Notes: generated by a model not told the origin, from the letters alone. A stretch of DNA of 25,453 nt from Moraxellaceae bacterium UBA2477 (GCA_002342025.1 DDPD01000018.1:13673-39125); one strand, 5' to 3'; positions 7,317 to 16,650 are shown, counted from the first letter of the stretch. Translations and numbers: made by a program.

Positions 7317-9572
7317 ATGAGAACTAGAAACCTACTGTTTATTGCCTGCGCGATCGTGGTAGCGGGCTGTGGTAGCGAGCGCCCAAATAGCCGCAACTCC
7401 GATGCGGCACCCTCCATGCGCACCGCAGAACCCCGATATCAGTTAGCCAATCAGTGCTTCATCGCACGACATCAGGGTACGGGTGGCTATCTTCAGACGA
7501 GCTCCTCCGGTTTGGTCTCTTTAGTGACGAAGCCTACAGATGGAACGCCATTTTTTATGAAGCCCACGCGTTTGGGTCATTATGTTTTTTTTGATCCACA
7601 GGAGCGTTTCTTAAGTCAAACCTCGGCGGCAGAAGTGCCTGCCAGTCAGTTAGAAAATATCTTGAAGCAGCTGGGTCAGACGGTGGAAGGTCTGGGTGAT
7701 TTTATTGACCTGAATGCGGATGTGCACCCTGTAGCAGATGGCGTGGATCAGGTCGGGGAGCAAGTCACCGCACAGTCTTTGGTGGTGAGTGGTGCGGTGC
7801 GGGAAGGCGCCGGACGATCCTTAGCCATGCAAGCCAAGCCGGACGGCAGCTCGGAATGGCGAATCAGTGGAGCTGCCGGCGCATTGGATGTAGTGAATGT
7901 GGTCACCGAGCAGGGGCTTTTAGCTGAGTCCGGTGCCAGTCAATTTCGCTTTATTCCGGCCACCGGTTGCACGGAGTTTCCCGAGATATCCGTTAATGCC
8001 CAAGGCGATCCCTTCAAAGGCCGTAACCCGGATGGCACGGTTTTTGGCTATGCCGAAACACATATGCATTTAGGCGGACATGAAATGTTCGGTGGCCGCT
8101 TAGGTTACGGCAAGCCATTTCATAAGTTTGGTGTTGCCCATGCCTTGGGTCGCTGTGAAGAAAACCATGGCCCAACGGGGGAGCTGGCGCTGGTGGATGT
8201 GGTGGTTAATCCGAATCAAGGGCCACCGCAACATGATGTGGTGGGCTGGCCAACGTTTAAGGACTGGCCGAGTTATGGCGGCCAGATTCACCAGCAGACC
8301 TATTACATGTGGCTTAAGCGCGCTTGGATGGGCGGGCTGCGCCTCATGGTTAATCATTTGGTGGCCAACGAGGGGCTTTGCCTGCTCTGGCCGCTGAAAG
8401 GCACCGACTGCAATGAAATGGAAACCATTGAGGTGCAGCGGCAATTAGTACTGAGTTTGCAAGACTATATTGATGCTCAGGCGGGTGGCCCCGGACTAGG
8501 ATTTTTCCGCATTGTGACCAGCTCGGCCGAAGCCAGACGCGTGATTGAGTCAGGGCAGATGGCGGTAGTGCTCGGTACCGAAAATGAAAAAATCTTTGAT
8601 TGTGGTGAGTTTCTGGACCGGCCGGACTGCACGGAGGCATCCATCGAGCGCGATCTGAACACGTGGTATGAACGCGGCATACGCGCCATTTTCCCGATCC
8701 ACCTGGTGGACAACGCCTTTGGCGGTACGCGACTGACCGATGAGCCGGCCATGAATGCGCTTTATAGCGTGGCGAACTTAGTGGAAACCGGTCACCCATA
8801 CGCCACCGTGCCTTGTGATGGCCCCGATAACATTCAGCCGAATGAGGCCCAAGTCGAGTCACGCAGCATTTTTGACACGATTTTGCTGATGTTCACAAAC
8901 CCGCCGCCGGTGCAGCCCGTCACGGGATGCCAACGTAATGCCCGAGGGCTGACGCCGCTGGGGGATCACTTTATCCATCGCTTGATTGACTACGGGATTT
9001 GGGTCGAGACCGATCACACGGGCACTTTGGCGCGCAATCGCATCTTTGATATTGCTCAAGCGCGTGGCGTGCCCGTGTTCTCTGGGCACACGGGGGAAGT
9101 CTCTGCCAAAACCAAAGACTCCGACCGTATTCTGCAAACCGGCGGACTCATTTCCCAGTTACCCGATAGTACGAGTACGGATTTCATTACCTTTGTGAAC
9201 GACTTGGAGGCCTTGCACCTTAAGCTCTTTGGCAATACGCGCGAGCTGGCAACCGGCATGGGTTCGGACATTAATGGCCTGCATATTCAAGCGCGCCCAC
9301 GCGAAGATGTGGCTACTAAGCCTTTGAAATATCCGTTCAAGTCCTATGACGGGCGCGTGGTTTTTGACAAACAAGTTTCTGGGCAGCGCGTCTACGACTT
9401 AAATGTGGATGGCGTGGCGCATTACGGCCTATTTCCCGACTACTTGGCCGATATCCAAATGCAGCCCGATGGTGAGAAAGCACTGAAGTATGTATTTCGT
9501 TCGGCGGAAGCGTATTTGCAGCGCTGGGCGAAAGTGGAGCGGGCTAGAAAACAGCCTCCGCTGAAAAACTAA
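7317..9572 (+). CDS. Lipoprotein with amidohydrolase-like domain
   Basis: This 751-residue envelope lipoprotein has the lipobox VAGC with lipidated Cys18. Residues of about 30-100 (NQCFIARHQGTGGYLQTSSS onward) resemble a beta-trefoil/fascin repeat, an inference only. The second part starts near residue 245 with ETHMHLGGHE, whose H249-x-H251 is the metal-binding pair of amidohydrolase and membrane-dipeptidase folds. GTENE, PIHLVDN, VETDHTG, FSGHTGE and GMGSDINGL follow and can supply the other metal ligands and the late Asp. It is probably a metal-dependent hydrolase of unknown substrate. I chose ATG 7317 because AGGA lies 7 bases before it. The frame also reaches TTG 7302. The gene is flanked by a promoter-like AT block and the metal operon, with no obvious partner. 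Confidence 0.78.
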   Translation: MRTRNLLFIACAIVVAGCGSERPNSRNSDAAPSMRTAEPRYQLANQCFIARHQGTGGYLQTSSSGLVSLVTKPTDGTPFFMKPTRLGHYVFFDPQERFLSQTSAAEVPASQLENILKQLGQTVEGLGDFIDLNADVHPVADGVDQVGEQVTAQSLVVSGAVREGAGRSLAMQAKPDGSSEWRISGAAGALDVVNVVTEQGLLAESGASQFRFIPATGCTEFPEISVNAQGDPFKGRNPDGTVFGYAETHMHLGGHEMFGGRLGYGKPFHKFGVAHALGRCEENHGPTGELALVDVVVNPNQGPPQHDVVGWPTFKDWPSYGGQIHQQTYYMWLKRAWMGGLRLMVNHLVANEGLCLLWPLKGTDCNEMETIEVQRQLVLSLQDYIDAQAGGPGLGFFRIVTSSAEARRVIESGQMAVVLGTENEKIFDCGEFLDRPDCTEASIERDLNTWYERGIRAIFPIHLVDNAFGGTRLTDEPAMNALYSVANLVETGHPYATVPCDGPDNIQPNEAQVESRSIFDTILLMFTNPPPVQPVTGCQRNARGLTPLGDHFIHRLIDYGIWVETDHTGTLARNRIFDIAQARGVPVFSGHTGEVSAKTKDSDRILQTGGLISQLPDSTSTDFITFVNDLEALHLKLFGNTRELATGMGSDINGLHIQARPREDVATKPLKYPFKSYDGRVVFDKQVSGQRVYDLNVDGVAHYGLFPDYLADIQMQPDGEKALKYVFRSAEAYLQRWAKVERARKQPPLKN

Positions 9573-9597
9573 GGGTGTTTTCATGCTGCGCTATCGG

Positions 9598-9626
9598 TTG
9601 TGTTGCCCCAAGGCCAGTGCTAGTTT
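9598..9626 (+). promoter_or_regulatory. Possible promoter of the metal-efflux operon
   Basis: TTGTGT (9598-9603) and TAGTTT (9621-9626) are separated by 17 bases, 10 bases before the His-rich gene. Both boxes are imperfect, and no known metal-regulator operator is recognisable here. Confidence 0.28.
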
Positions 9627-9635
9627 CTCACACCT

Positions 9636-10028
9636 ATGCAGACGCTCACTCATCATCTGATTTGCCGCATGACGCTCTTGCTCATGTTGGCCACCTTTCT
9701 GTCTCCCAGCCTCGGCTGGCAGATGGTGATCGTGCATGATCATGATGGGCGTACAGGGCATCATGTGGGAGTGTTGGATCATCATCACGACCAGGGTGCT
9801 CATCATGAAGACATAGGTGATGGCGCTGATCTAGCTTCACCTGATACACACCTTGATGCCCATAGCATGATGGGTCACTTGCTCGGGCATATGCCGGCAA
9901 GCCTTGCACATATTCAACTCTTCGATGCGCCCACGGGTCGGATGGTGCTGAATGCACCACCGCCTGACAGCATGTCTCACGCCATTCCTGATCGGCTTTT
10001 TCGTCCCCCGTTAAGCCTTCTCGTTTAA
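9636..10028 (+). CDS. His-rich exported protein at the head of the czc operon (CzcI-like position)
   Basis: This 130-residue protein has a hydrophobic N-terminus (MTLLLMLATFLSPSLGWQ) consistent with export. A dense histidine region follows: HDHDGRTGHHVGVLDHHHDQ then GAHHEDIGD. Such clusters bind divalent metals. It sits directly before a CzcC-like gene, the place occupied by CzcI or other small metal-binding leader proteins in czc operons. I do not see sequence identity with CzcI itself, so the name describes position only. A likely role is periplasmic metal binding or sensing for the pump. No strong ribosome site precedes ATG 9636, and ATG 9669 would also leave a signal peptide. Confidence 0.72.
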   Translation: MQTLTHHLICRMTLLLMLATFLSPSLGWQMVIVHDHDGRTGHHVGVLDHHHDQGAHHEDIGDGADLASPDTHLDAHSMMGHLLGHMPASLAHIQLFDAPTGRMVLNAPPPDSMSHAIPDRLFRPPLSLLV

Positions 10029-10097
10029 GACTTCAAATCCTGCCGGGTTAGTTTTGCTGGCCTGTCTATTTTGGTTTTATCGAGAAGGAGATCCCTC

Positions 10098-11372
10098 ATG
10101 TCGGGATACACCCCCTCGGGCAAACAACAGATACCTGCTGACAAAACAGGTGTTTTAGTGCCCCACTTAATGCTGCTGGTGTGTGCTTTCGCTTGCTCGT
10201 CCGCCGCCGATGCCGAAATGCTTACCGAGCAACAAGCCATTACTCGTGCGTTGATGCGTCCTGCCGTTGTGGATATGGAGCGCCAGCACCTTCTGGCCGC
10301 TGAAAGTGCGGTGAGAGAGGCCAGTCTTTGGCCCAACCCCGTGGTGTCCATGGATCGTGATCAAACACGTGCAGCCACTGGCAATACCACCGAAACCACC
10401 TGGAAAATCTCACAGACGCTGGATGTGTCAGGCAAACGCTCACTGCTGCGCGAGGGAGCGCAGAAACGCGTCGATGCCGCCCACGCTGAACAGGGCGTTA
10501 ACCGCCAAAGCATGACCACTCAAGTGCGTCAGGTCTTTGCTGAAGCACTCGCGGGTGAGCAAACACGCAAGGCCATGCAGGCATGGCAAGACCGTATCGC
10601 TAAAGCCAGTGCGACAGTTACACGTCTGGCCAAGTCAGGCGAAGTATCGGGCTATGACAAACGCCGATTGGAGCGCGAGCTGCAAATGGCCAAGGCAAAA
10701 CGCCAGCAAGCCGAAGCTAGTCTCATTCGGACGCGCCATCAATTAGCCGGACTGGTCGCGGCCAGTGATAGCGCCGGGCTGCAAGCGGTGGGCCAGCTAC
10801 TGCCGTCACCGGCAACGGACTTGCCATGGCTAATCGCCCAAATTCCTGAGCGTGCCGATGTAAAACTGTTGGGCGCGCAGTCCGATGCCTATGCCCGTGA
10901 GGGTCGTGCAGCCGGTCGTGGCTGGGCACCGGATGTCACTGTGGGTGTGGGTCAGAAGGAAGTTGAAACCACCACAGGCTCCGAAAAAGGCCTGGCGCTT
11001 TCATTTGCAGTACCTCTGCCGTTGTTTGATCGTGGCAGCCCGCGCGCGGCGCGCCTAGACGCGCAATCTCGTGCCATTCAGGCAGAGAAAAGCCTGCGTC
11101 TGACGACGGCTGAGGCGGAGATCAACGGCCTCTGGGAGCAGTTGCACCTGTTGCAGGGCGCTGCCGTGGAGTTTCGTCAGGAATCCCTAGCTGAGTCACA
11201 AGTGCTGTCCAGGATCGCCGAGCGTGCCTACCGCGCGGGTGAGACCGGGGTGCTCGAACTACTCGATGCCTATCGTGGCGAGCTGGATGCCGAACTGACC
11301 GCATTGGACCTAGAGCTTCGTGCTCGCAAGGCTCGCATAGAACTGGATTCGCTGGCTGGAGCCACACCATGA
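10098..11372 (+). CDS. czcC: CzcC-like outer-membrane channel (TolC/OEP family)
   Basis: This 424-residue outer-membrane factor belongs to a tripartite metal pump. A signal peptide (LMLLVCAFACSSAADAEM) precedes long helical OEP repeats, visible as amphipathic stretches rich in Ala, Arg and Gln such as YDKRRLERELQMAKAKRQQA and AERAYRAGETGVLELLDAYR. The latter is a typical outer-membrane-factor segment before the C-terminal helices. ATG 10098 is preceded by AAGGAG at 10085-10090. The frame reaches further upstream but that part lacks a ribosome site. Its stop overlaps the start of the adaptor gene (ATGA at 11369-11372), so translation is probably coupled. Confidence 0.88.
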   Translation: MSGYTPSGKQQIPADKTGVLVPHLMLLVCAFACSSAADAEMLTEQQAITRALMRPAVVDMERQHLLAAESAVREASLWPNPVVSMDRDQTRAATGNTTETTWKISQTLDVSGKRSLLREGAQKRVDAAHAEQGVNRQSMTTQVRQVFAEALAGEQTRKAMQAWQDRIAKASATVTRLAKSGEVSGYDKRRLERELQMAKAKRQQAEASLIRTRHQLAGLVAASDSAGLQAVGQLLPSPATDLPWLIAQIPERADVKLLGAQSDAYAREGRAAGRGWAPDVTVGVGQKEVETTTGSEKGLALSFAVPLPLFDRGSPRAARLDAQSRAIQAEKSLRLTTAEAEINGLWEQLHLLQGAAVEFRQESLAESQVLSRIAERAYRAGETGVLELLDAYRGELDAELTALDLELRARKARIELDSLAGATP

Positions 11373-12907
11373 ACGTATTTAAGAAAGCAGTGATTTGCGC
11401 AGCACTGATGATGGCGTTGGGAGCCTGCTCGGCCCCTGTTGAACATGCGCATGATGATCACGGCCATGGTGCCGGCATTGCCGTCACTCACTACACGGCT
11501 GTCACGGAGCTTTTTGTTGAGTATCCCGCACTCGTCAAGGGGCAAGCGTCTGCCTTTGCTGCACACATGACCTGGCTCAAAGATTTCAAGGCCGTCAATG
11601 AAGGTAAGCTGGTGGTGACGTTGAGCGGCGGAGACTTCCCCGAGGAAAGCATTGAAGTCCCCGTCAGCAAAACACCGGGGATCTTTCGCCCTGTCCTGAC
11701 TCCCCAGCATGCCGGGCTACGACACCTAACGATGACGCTTTACACTGATGCTCAGACCAGCATTCATGATCTGGGTGAAGTCGTTGTCTTTAATGATCCG
11801 GCCAGCGCCGCCCGTGGCATGCCGCATGAGGAAGATGAGCCCGGCCTGATCAGCTTTACGAAAGAGCAGCAATGGAAAATTCCATTCGCGACGGTGTCGG
11901 CAGTCGATCAGTCGATTCGAGACTCTGTCGCTGTTTCCGCCGTTATTCGTCCTCGCGCATCGGGCGAGGCGCTGCTCACAGCACCAGGTGCAGGCATTCT
12001 GCGCGCCGGCACCAACGGTTTCCCGCAAGTGGGCATGAAGGTCAAGGCTGGACAGGTACTGGCCTATTTCGTCCCGCGTCTCGGGGGTGAAACGGATGTA
12101 GCGCGCCTCGCACTAGATGTTCAGCGCGCCCGAATTGCGGTTGAGCGAGGGCGCTATGATGTCAAGCGTCTGGAAGCACTGTTGGCTGATGAAGCCATTC
12201 CCGCCAAGCGAGTCTATGACGCGCATATCGAAATGAAATTAGCCCAAGCCGAGCTGATGGCAGCACAGCAACGCGTCAGCAGCTATCAAGGCGGTGCTGG
12301 CGGCATTGCACTGAAGTCGCCTATTACCGGCACGATTGTGGCCGTGAACGGTTCCGTCGGCTCTGCGGCCATGGAGGGGCAGATGGTCATCCACGTCGCG
12401 TCCCTCGACACGCTTTGGCTGGAGGCTCGTGTTGCCGAAAGCGATCTGGGCAAGGTCACTACCCCGACGGGTGCTTTTTTCACTCTCGATGGCGCCTCTA
12501 AAGCCATTGTTCTGGATGTGGGTCGCAATGCACGACTGATTGCTTATGGCGGCATGGTCGATGCCACCACGCGAACCGTTCCTGTCATCATTGAGTTTGA
12601 TAATCCGGGCGGCCGCTTGCGGGCCGGGATGAGTGTACGTGCCAGACTATACAGTGGTGCAGGCCATCAGGGTGTCGCCATTCCGGCAACCGCACTGATG
12701 GATGATGCAGGTCAAAGTGTGGTGTTCGTCATGCGGGAGGGGGAGTCATTCGAACGCCGGATAGTCACAGCAGGTCCGCGTGATGGTGATCAGGTAGCCA
12801 TCCTCTCTGGGCTGAAAGCGGGTGAGCGTGTGGTGAGCCAAGGTGCCTATCAGGTCAGGTTGGCAGCAACTGCCCCCGCTGCCATGGGGCACGGCCATGC
12901 GCACTGA
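11369..12907 (+). CDS. czcB: CzcB-like RND efflux adaptor (membrane fusion protein)
   Basis: This 512-residue periplasmic adaptor joins the inner-membrane pump to the outer-membrane channel. It is probably a lipoprotein: LGAC forms a lipobox near residue 19, followed by a His-rich stretch HAHDDHGHG. The core contains the barrel-sandwich lipoyl halves (GFPQVGMKVKAGQVLAY and IALKSPITGTIVAVNGSVGS) flanking a helical hairpin. A beta-barrel with MSVRARL and a membrane-proximal domain follow, and the end is His-rich again (GHGHAH). The metal-binding ends support a heavy-metal pump. The start overlaps the czcC stop, and the 3' end overlaps the czcA start by 11 bases. Confidence 0.9.
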   Translation: MNVFKKAVICAALMMALGACSAPVEHAHDDHGHGAGIAVTHYTAVTELFVEYPALVKGQASAFAAHMTWLKDFKAVNEGKLVVTLSGGDFPEESIEVPVSKTPGIFRPVLTPQHAGLRHLTMTLYTDAQTSIHDLGEVVVFNDPASAARGMPHEEDEPGLISFTKEQQWKIPFATVSAVDQSIRDSVAVSAVIRPRASGEALLTAPGAGILRAGTNGFPQVGMKVKAGQVLAYFVPRLGGETDVARLALDVQRARIAVERGRYDVKRLEALLADEAIPAKRVYDAHIEMKLAQAELMAAQQRVSSYQGGAGGIALKSPITGTIVAVNGSVGSAAMEGQMVIHVASLDTLWLEARVAESDLGKVTTPTGAFFTLDGASKAIVLDVGRNARLIAYGGMVDATTRTVPVIIEFDNPGGRLRAGMSVRARLYSGAGHQGVAIPATALMDDAGQSVVFVMREGESFERRIVTAGPRDGDQVAILSGLKAGERVVSQGAYQVRLAATAPAAMGHGHAH

Positions 12908-15900
12908 GCATTCCTCCTTGATTTCTCGCTTAATCCTCTGGTCTCTTGAGAGCCGGCTGTTGGTTTTCGTGATAGCCCTGCTCCTCATGGCTTGGGGGGG
13001 CTGGCAAACCACACGCATGCCTGTCGATGTTTTTCCCGACCTGACCGCACCGGCCGTAACTGTCGTGGCAGAAGCGCATGGCATGTCTCCCACGGAAGTG
13101 GAAAGCCTCATCACTTTTCCGATTGAGACTGCACTGAATGGTTCGCCCGGTGTGCGTCGTGTGCGCTCAAATACCACCGTTGGCTTGGCCGTGATCACGG
13201 TTGAGTTCGGCTGGGGCGTCGAGGTGCGTGAGGCACGCCAAGTTGTGGCTGAAAAGTTGCAGCTGGCTCGCTCCACACTACCGCCTGACTTGCCGCCACC
13301 ACAGATGGCACCCGCAGCATCGGTCATGGGTGAAATCATGTTTGTTGCTCTGACCTCTGATCGCGCCAGTGCCGCTGACCTCAAGACCACGGCAGACTGG
13401 GTTATTAGGCGTCGTTTGCTGGCTGTGCCCGGCGTTGCCGAGGTACTAACAATTGGCGGTGATGAAAAGCAATATCAGGTCACACTCAACCCGGAGCGCT
13501 TGTCCACTTACGGCATTACCGTTGATCAGGTGTTAAAAGCGCTGCGTGAGAGTAACCAGAACGCACCTGCAGGCTTTTATCAGGAAGGCGGTCAGGAGTA
13601 TCTGATTCAAGGTATTGGCCGTCTGCAAAAGCCGGAAGATATTGGTGAGTCGGTGGTCGCGTTGGTTGCCGGGCAGCCTGTGCTGGTGCGGCACTTGGGA
13701 GAGGTTGGTATGGGGGTCGGCGTTGTCCGTGGCACGGCCGCGCATAACGGCAAGCCGTCGGTAGTGTTCGCCATTCAAAAGCAACCGGGGGTGAATACGC
13801 TGGCGTTGACGCATCGACTGGACGAGACCTTTGTCAGCCTGAAGGGCAGCCTGCCGGCTGGCATGAAGATCGAAACCAAGATTTTTCGTCAGTCAGACTT
13901 CATTGAACGCGCGCTCGACAATCTGCTGTCGGCGCTCCGGGATGGCGTGATTCTGGTGGTCGCGATTGTGTTCGCCTTTTTGCTGTCTTGGCGGGCAACG
14001 GCGGTAACATTAGTGGCGCTACCACTGTCCTTGATGGTGGCCATTCTGATCCTTCATGCCCTGGGGGCATCGCTCAATACAATGACATTGGGTGGTCTGG
14101 CCATTGCGTTGGGTGCGTTGGTGGATGATGCGATTATCGTCGTTGAGAACATCATGCGACGGCTGCGCCAAAGCCTGAGCCTAGACGAGTCCGAGCGCCT
14201 GCCCATCCGACAAGTTATCTTCGAGGCGACGCGTGAGATTCAGGGTTCGATTGTGTTCGCCACGCTCATCATCATGCTGGTGTTCTTGCCGATCTTCTTT
14301 CTGACCGGCGTAGAAGGGCGCTTACTGGCTCCCTTGGGCTTTGCTTATGTCGTTGCCCTCAGTGCCTCGCTGCTGGTGGCGATTACCGTTACGCCGGTGC
14401 TGGCCGAGCGCTTCCTGCTCAATGACCCGAAGGTGCTCACGCATCATGAGCCGCGTCTGATGACGCGGATGAAGTCGTGGTATGAGCGCACCCTCTCGAG
14501 TCTGCTGGAACGCTGGCAGTTGGTTGCCGGCGTGTCTGGGATCGCGCTGGTCGTGGCCTTGGTTGCGCTGCTTGGCGCTGGTCGGACCTTCCTGCCGGAC
14601 TTCAATGAGGGCAGCCTGACGGTGAATGTCACCACCCTGCCAGGCACATCGCTGGCTGAGTCCAATCGTATGGCACAGCGTGTTGAAGCCATCCTGCTGG
14701 CACAACCCGAAGTCGTCGCCACGGCACGGCGCACGGGCCGAGCGCCGGCGGACCCGCACGCCCAAGAGATCTACGCGTCTGAGATCGAGACCACGCTAGC
14801 CATGAAGGATCGTGACAAAGCGGCGCTGCTAGCGGCCTTGCGTGCCGACTTCGCATCGGTATCTGGGATGAGCGTGGTGATTGGTCAGCCCATCTCGCAC
14901 CGTATCGATCACATGCTATCGGGCACTCGTGCCAACATCGCCATAAAGCTCTTCGGCGCAGACCTTTATGAGCTACGCAAACTCGGTGAAAAGGTCAAAG
15001 GCATTGCGGCGGCGGTACCTGGCGCAGTGGATGTATCACTAGAGCAGCAAGCTGATATCCCGTTCATCACGATCAGGTTCCGCCGCGATGCAATGGCTCA
15101 ATATGGGCTGTCCATGCGTGAGGTCGCCGATGCTATTGAGACGGCATTTGCCGGTACAGCGGTGTCAAAGATTCTCGAAGGACAAGCCACCTTCGATCTC
15201 GTGGTGCGCTTTGATCCCGTCGTGCGCGACTCATTCGAGGCGATGCAATCGACGTTGATCACCACCGCCTCTGGAGCCCGTCTGCCACTATCAGCGCTTG
15301 CTGAAATCACGCGTGATCGCGGCCCCAATCTGGTGAGTCGCGAGAATGTTCAACGCAAGATTGTGGTCATGGCCAATGTCGCTGATCGTGACCTCTCTAG
15401 TGTGGTCGAAGACATTCGTACTCGTGTTGAGCGTGAAGTGAAGCTGCCTACCGGTTACTACATCGAATACGGGGGACAGTTCGAGAGTGCGCGTGAAGCC
15501 ACACAAACGCTGACAGCCTTGGGCACGTTAGTTTTGGCAGGCATCTTCATGTTGCTCTACCTCGCCTTTCGCTCAACTCGAGATGCTCTGGTGGTGATGC
15601 TGAATCTGCCGCTGGCGCTAATTGGCGGTGTTGTCGGAATGTATATCGTTGGGGGCGTGCTATCGGTGGCCACGCTGATCGGCTTCATCACGCTCTTCGG
15701 CATTGCCACTCGCAACGGTGTGATGCTGATCTCGCACATCCGTCACCTCATTGAGGTAGAAGGTGTGCTTGATGCGCGTGCGGCAGTCATTCGTGGTGCT
15801 AGCGAACGATTGGTGCCGATCCTGATGACGGCTCTGGCGGCAGGTCTTGCCTTAGTGCCACTGGCTTTGGCGGCGGGTGAGCCCGGCAGCGAAATTCAAG

Positions 15901-16049
15901 CCCCCATGGCAGTGGTTATCCTGTTTGGTTTGCTGTCATCCACAGCGCTGAACATGTTTGTGGTGCCCAGTTTCTATCTGCGTTTTGGCGAGGCAGTTCG
16001 AGCGAGAAAGCCCCTTACTGGCCATGCCTCGCTTCCTGATCCGACCTAG
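12897..16049 (+). CDS. czcA: CzcA-like heavy-metal RND efflux pump
   Basis: This 1050-residue proton-driven inner-membrane pump belongs to the heavy-metal RND group. The N-terminus RMPVDVFPDLTAPAVTVVAE and the pore-domain pattern EVESLITFPIETALNGSPGV are typical. The membrane relay segment reads ALGALVDDAIIVVEN (D410, D411, E417). Cobalt-zinc-cadmium CzcA has an extra Asp in a DFG just before this segment, which is absent here. Of the three copper-binding Met residues known in CusA, only one has a visible counterpart, M673 in RIDHMLSG. The exported ion is therefore uncertain, with a divalent metal likeliest. ATG 12897 overlaps the czcB end, and the frame is also open upstream to 12843. The gene ends 9 bases before the GDT1-type gene. 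Confidence 0.92.
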   Translation: MRTEHSSLISRLILWSLESRLLVFVIALLLMAWGGWQTTRMPVDVFPDLTAPAVTVVAEAHGMSPTEVESLITFPIETALNGSPGVRRVRSNTTVGLAVITVEFGWGVEVREARQVVAEKLQLARSTLPPDLPPPQMAPAASVMGEIMFVALTSDRASAADLKTTADWVIRRRLLAVPGVAEVLTIGGDEKQYQVTLNPERLSTYGITVDQVLKALRESNQNAPAGFYQEGGQEYLIQGIGRLQKPEDIGESVVALVAGQPVLVRHLGEVGMGVGVVRGTAAHNGKPSVVFAIQKQPGVNTLALTHRLDETFVSLKGSLPAGMKIETKIFRQSDFIERALDNLLSALRDGVILVVAIVFAFLLSWRATAVTLVALPLSLMVAILILHALGASLNTMTLGGLAIALGALVDDAIIVVENIMRRLRQSLSLDESERLPIRQVIFEATREIQGSIVFATLIIMLVFLPIFFLTGVEGRLLAPLGFAYVVALSASLLVAITVTPVLAERFLLNDPKVLTHHEPRLMTRMKSWYERTLSSLLERWQLVAGVSGIALVVALVALLGAGRTFLPDFNEGSLTVNVTTLPGTSLAESNRMAQRVEAILLAQPEVVATARRTGRAPADPHAQEIYASEIETTLAMKDRDKAALLAALRADFASVSGMSVVIGQPISHRIDHMLSGTRANIAIKLFGADLYELRKLGEKVKGIAAAVPGAVDVSLEQQADIPFITIRFRRDAMAQYGLSMREVADAIETAFAGTAVSKILEGQATFDLVVRFDPVVRDSFEAMQSTLITTASGARLPLSALAEITRDRGPNLVSRENVQRKIVVMANVADRDLSSVVEDIRTRVEREVKLPTGYYIEYGGQFESAREATQTLTALGTLVLAGIFMLLYLAFRSTRDALVVMLNLPLALIGGVVGMYIVGGVLSVATLIGFITLFGIATRNGVMLISHIRHLIEVEGVLDARAAVIRGASERLVPILMTALAAGLALVPLALAAGEPGSEIQAPMAVVILFGLLSSTALNMFVVPSFYLRFGEAVRARKPLTGHASLPDPT

Positions 16050-16058
16050 GAACTCATC

Positions 16059-16637
16059 ATGGAATCGTTATTTGTCTCCACTGGCGTCGTCGCTCTCGCT
16101 GAAATCGGCGACAAGACTCAACTCTTGGCTTTTATGTTGGCAGCGCGATTCAAGAAGCCCGTGCCGATTATTTTGGGCATTTTCGTAGCGACTTTATTGA
16201 ATCATGGCTTGGCCGGTGCACTGGGGGCTTGGATTACGCATGCGGTCACGCCAGAAATTTTGCGCTGGGCTCTTGGTGTGTCGTTCCTTGGTATGGCTAT
16301 CTGGATTTTGGTCCCTGACAAAATTGACGAGGATGAGATTCAAGTTGCCAAACACTTCGGAGTTTTTGGAGCGACTTTGGTGACTTTTTTCCTGGCTGAA
16401 ATGGGCGATAAGACGCAAATTGCTACCGTCGCCTTGGCGGCTCACTATGCAGCTCCTGTGCTTGTGATTATGGGTACGACGCTCGGCATGCTCATCGCCG
16501 ATGTGCCCGCTGTTTTTGCCGGTGACAAATTGGCCTCTAGAATACCGATGAAGTGGGTTCACTCAATCGCTGCAGCCATCTTTGCGTTTTTAGGATTGGC
16601 TACGCTGTTTGGCGCAGGGTCATATGTCGGTTTTTGA
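16059..16637 (+). CDS. GDT1/TMEM165-family (UPF0016) cation exchanger
   Basis: This 192-residue membrane protein is made of two homologous halves, each with the family signature ExGD(K/R)(T/S): E15-IGDKTQ and E114-MGDKTQ. Known bacterial, yeast and human members exchange Mn2+ or Ca2+ for protons. Hydrophobic helices near residues 4-30, 36-60, 68-85, 103-112, 120-150 and 168-190 fit six membrane segments. TAGGAA precedes the ATG at about 8 bases, and the gene begins 9 bases after the czcA stop, so it is probably the last gene of the czc operon. Manganese export is the likeliest role by family; the context suggests it is induced together with the metal pump. Confidence 0.9.
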   Translation: MESLFVSTGVVALAEIGDKTQLLAFMLAARFKKPVPIILGIFVATLLNHGLAGALGAWITHAVTPEILRWALGVSFLGMAIWILVPDKIDEDEIQVAKHFGVFGATLVTFFLAEMGDKTQIATVALAAHYAAPVLVIMGTTLGMLIADVPAVFAGDKLASRIPMKWVHSIAAAIFAFLGLATLFGAGSYVGF

Positions 16638-16650
16638 GAAATTATGCAGT

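Noticed and set aside
8100..8862. Long frames antisense to the lipoprotein gene
   Set aside because: They mirror the coding gene in other frames, lack recognisable domains and have no ribosome sites.
9573..9635. A left island boundary with a copy of the tRNA 3' end
   Set aside because: No sequence resembling the tRNA-Lys 3' end was found here or elsewhere in the window by eye.
14322..14856. Frames antisense to czcA, Arg- and His-rich
   Set aside because: Composition is typical of reverse-strand shadows of GC-rich membrane-protein genes.
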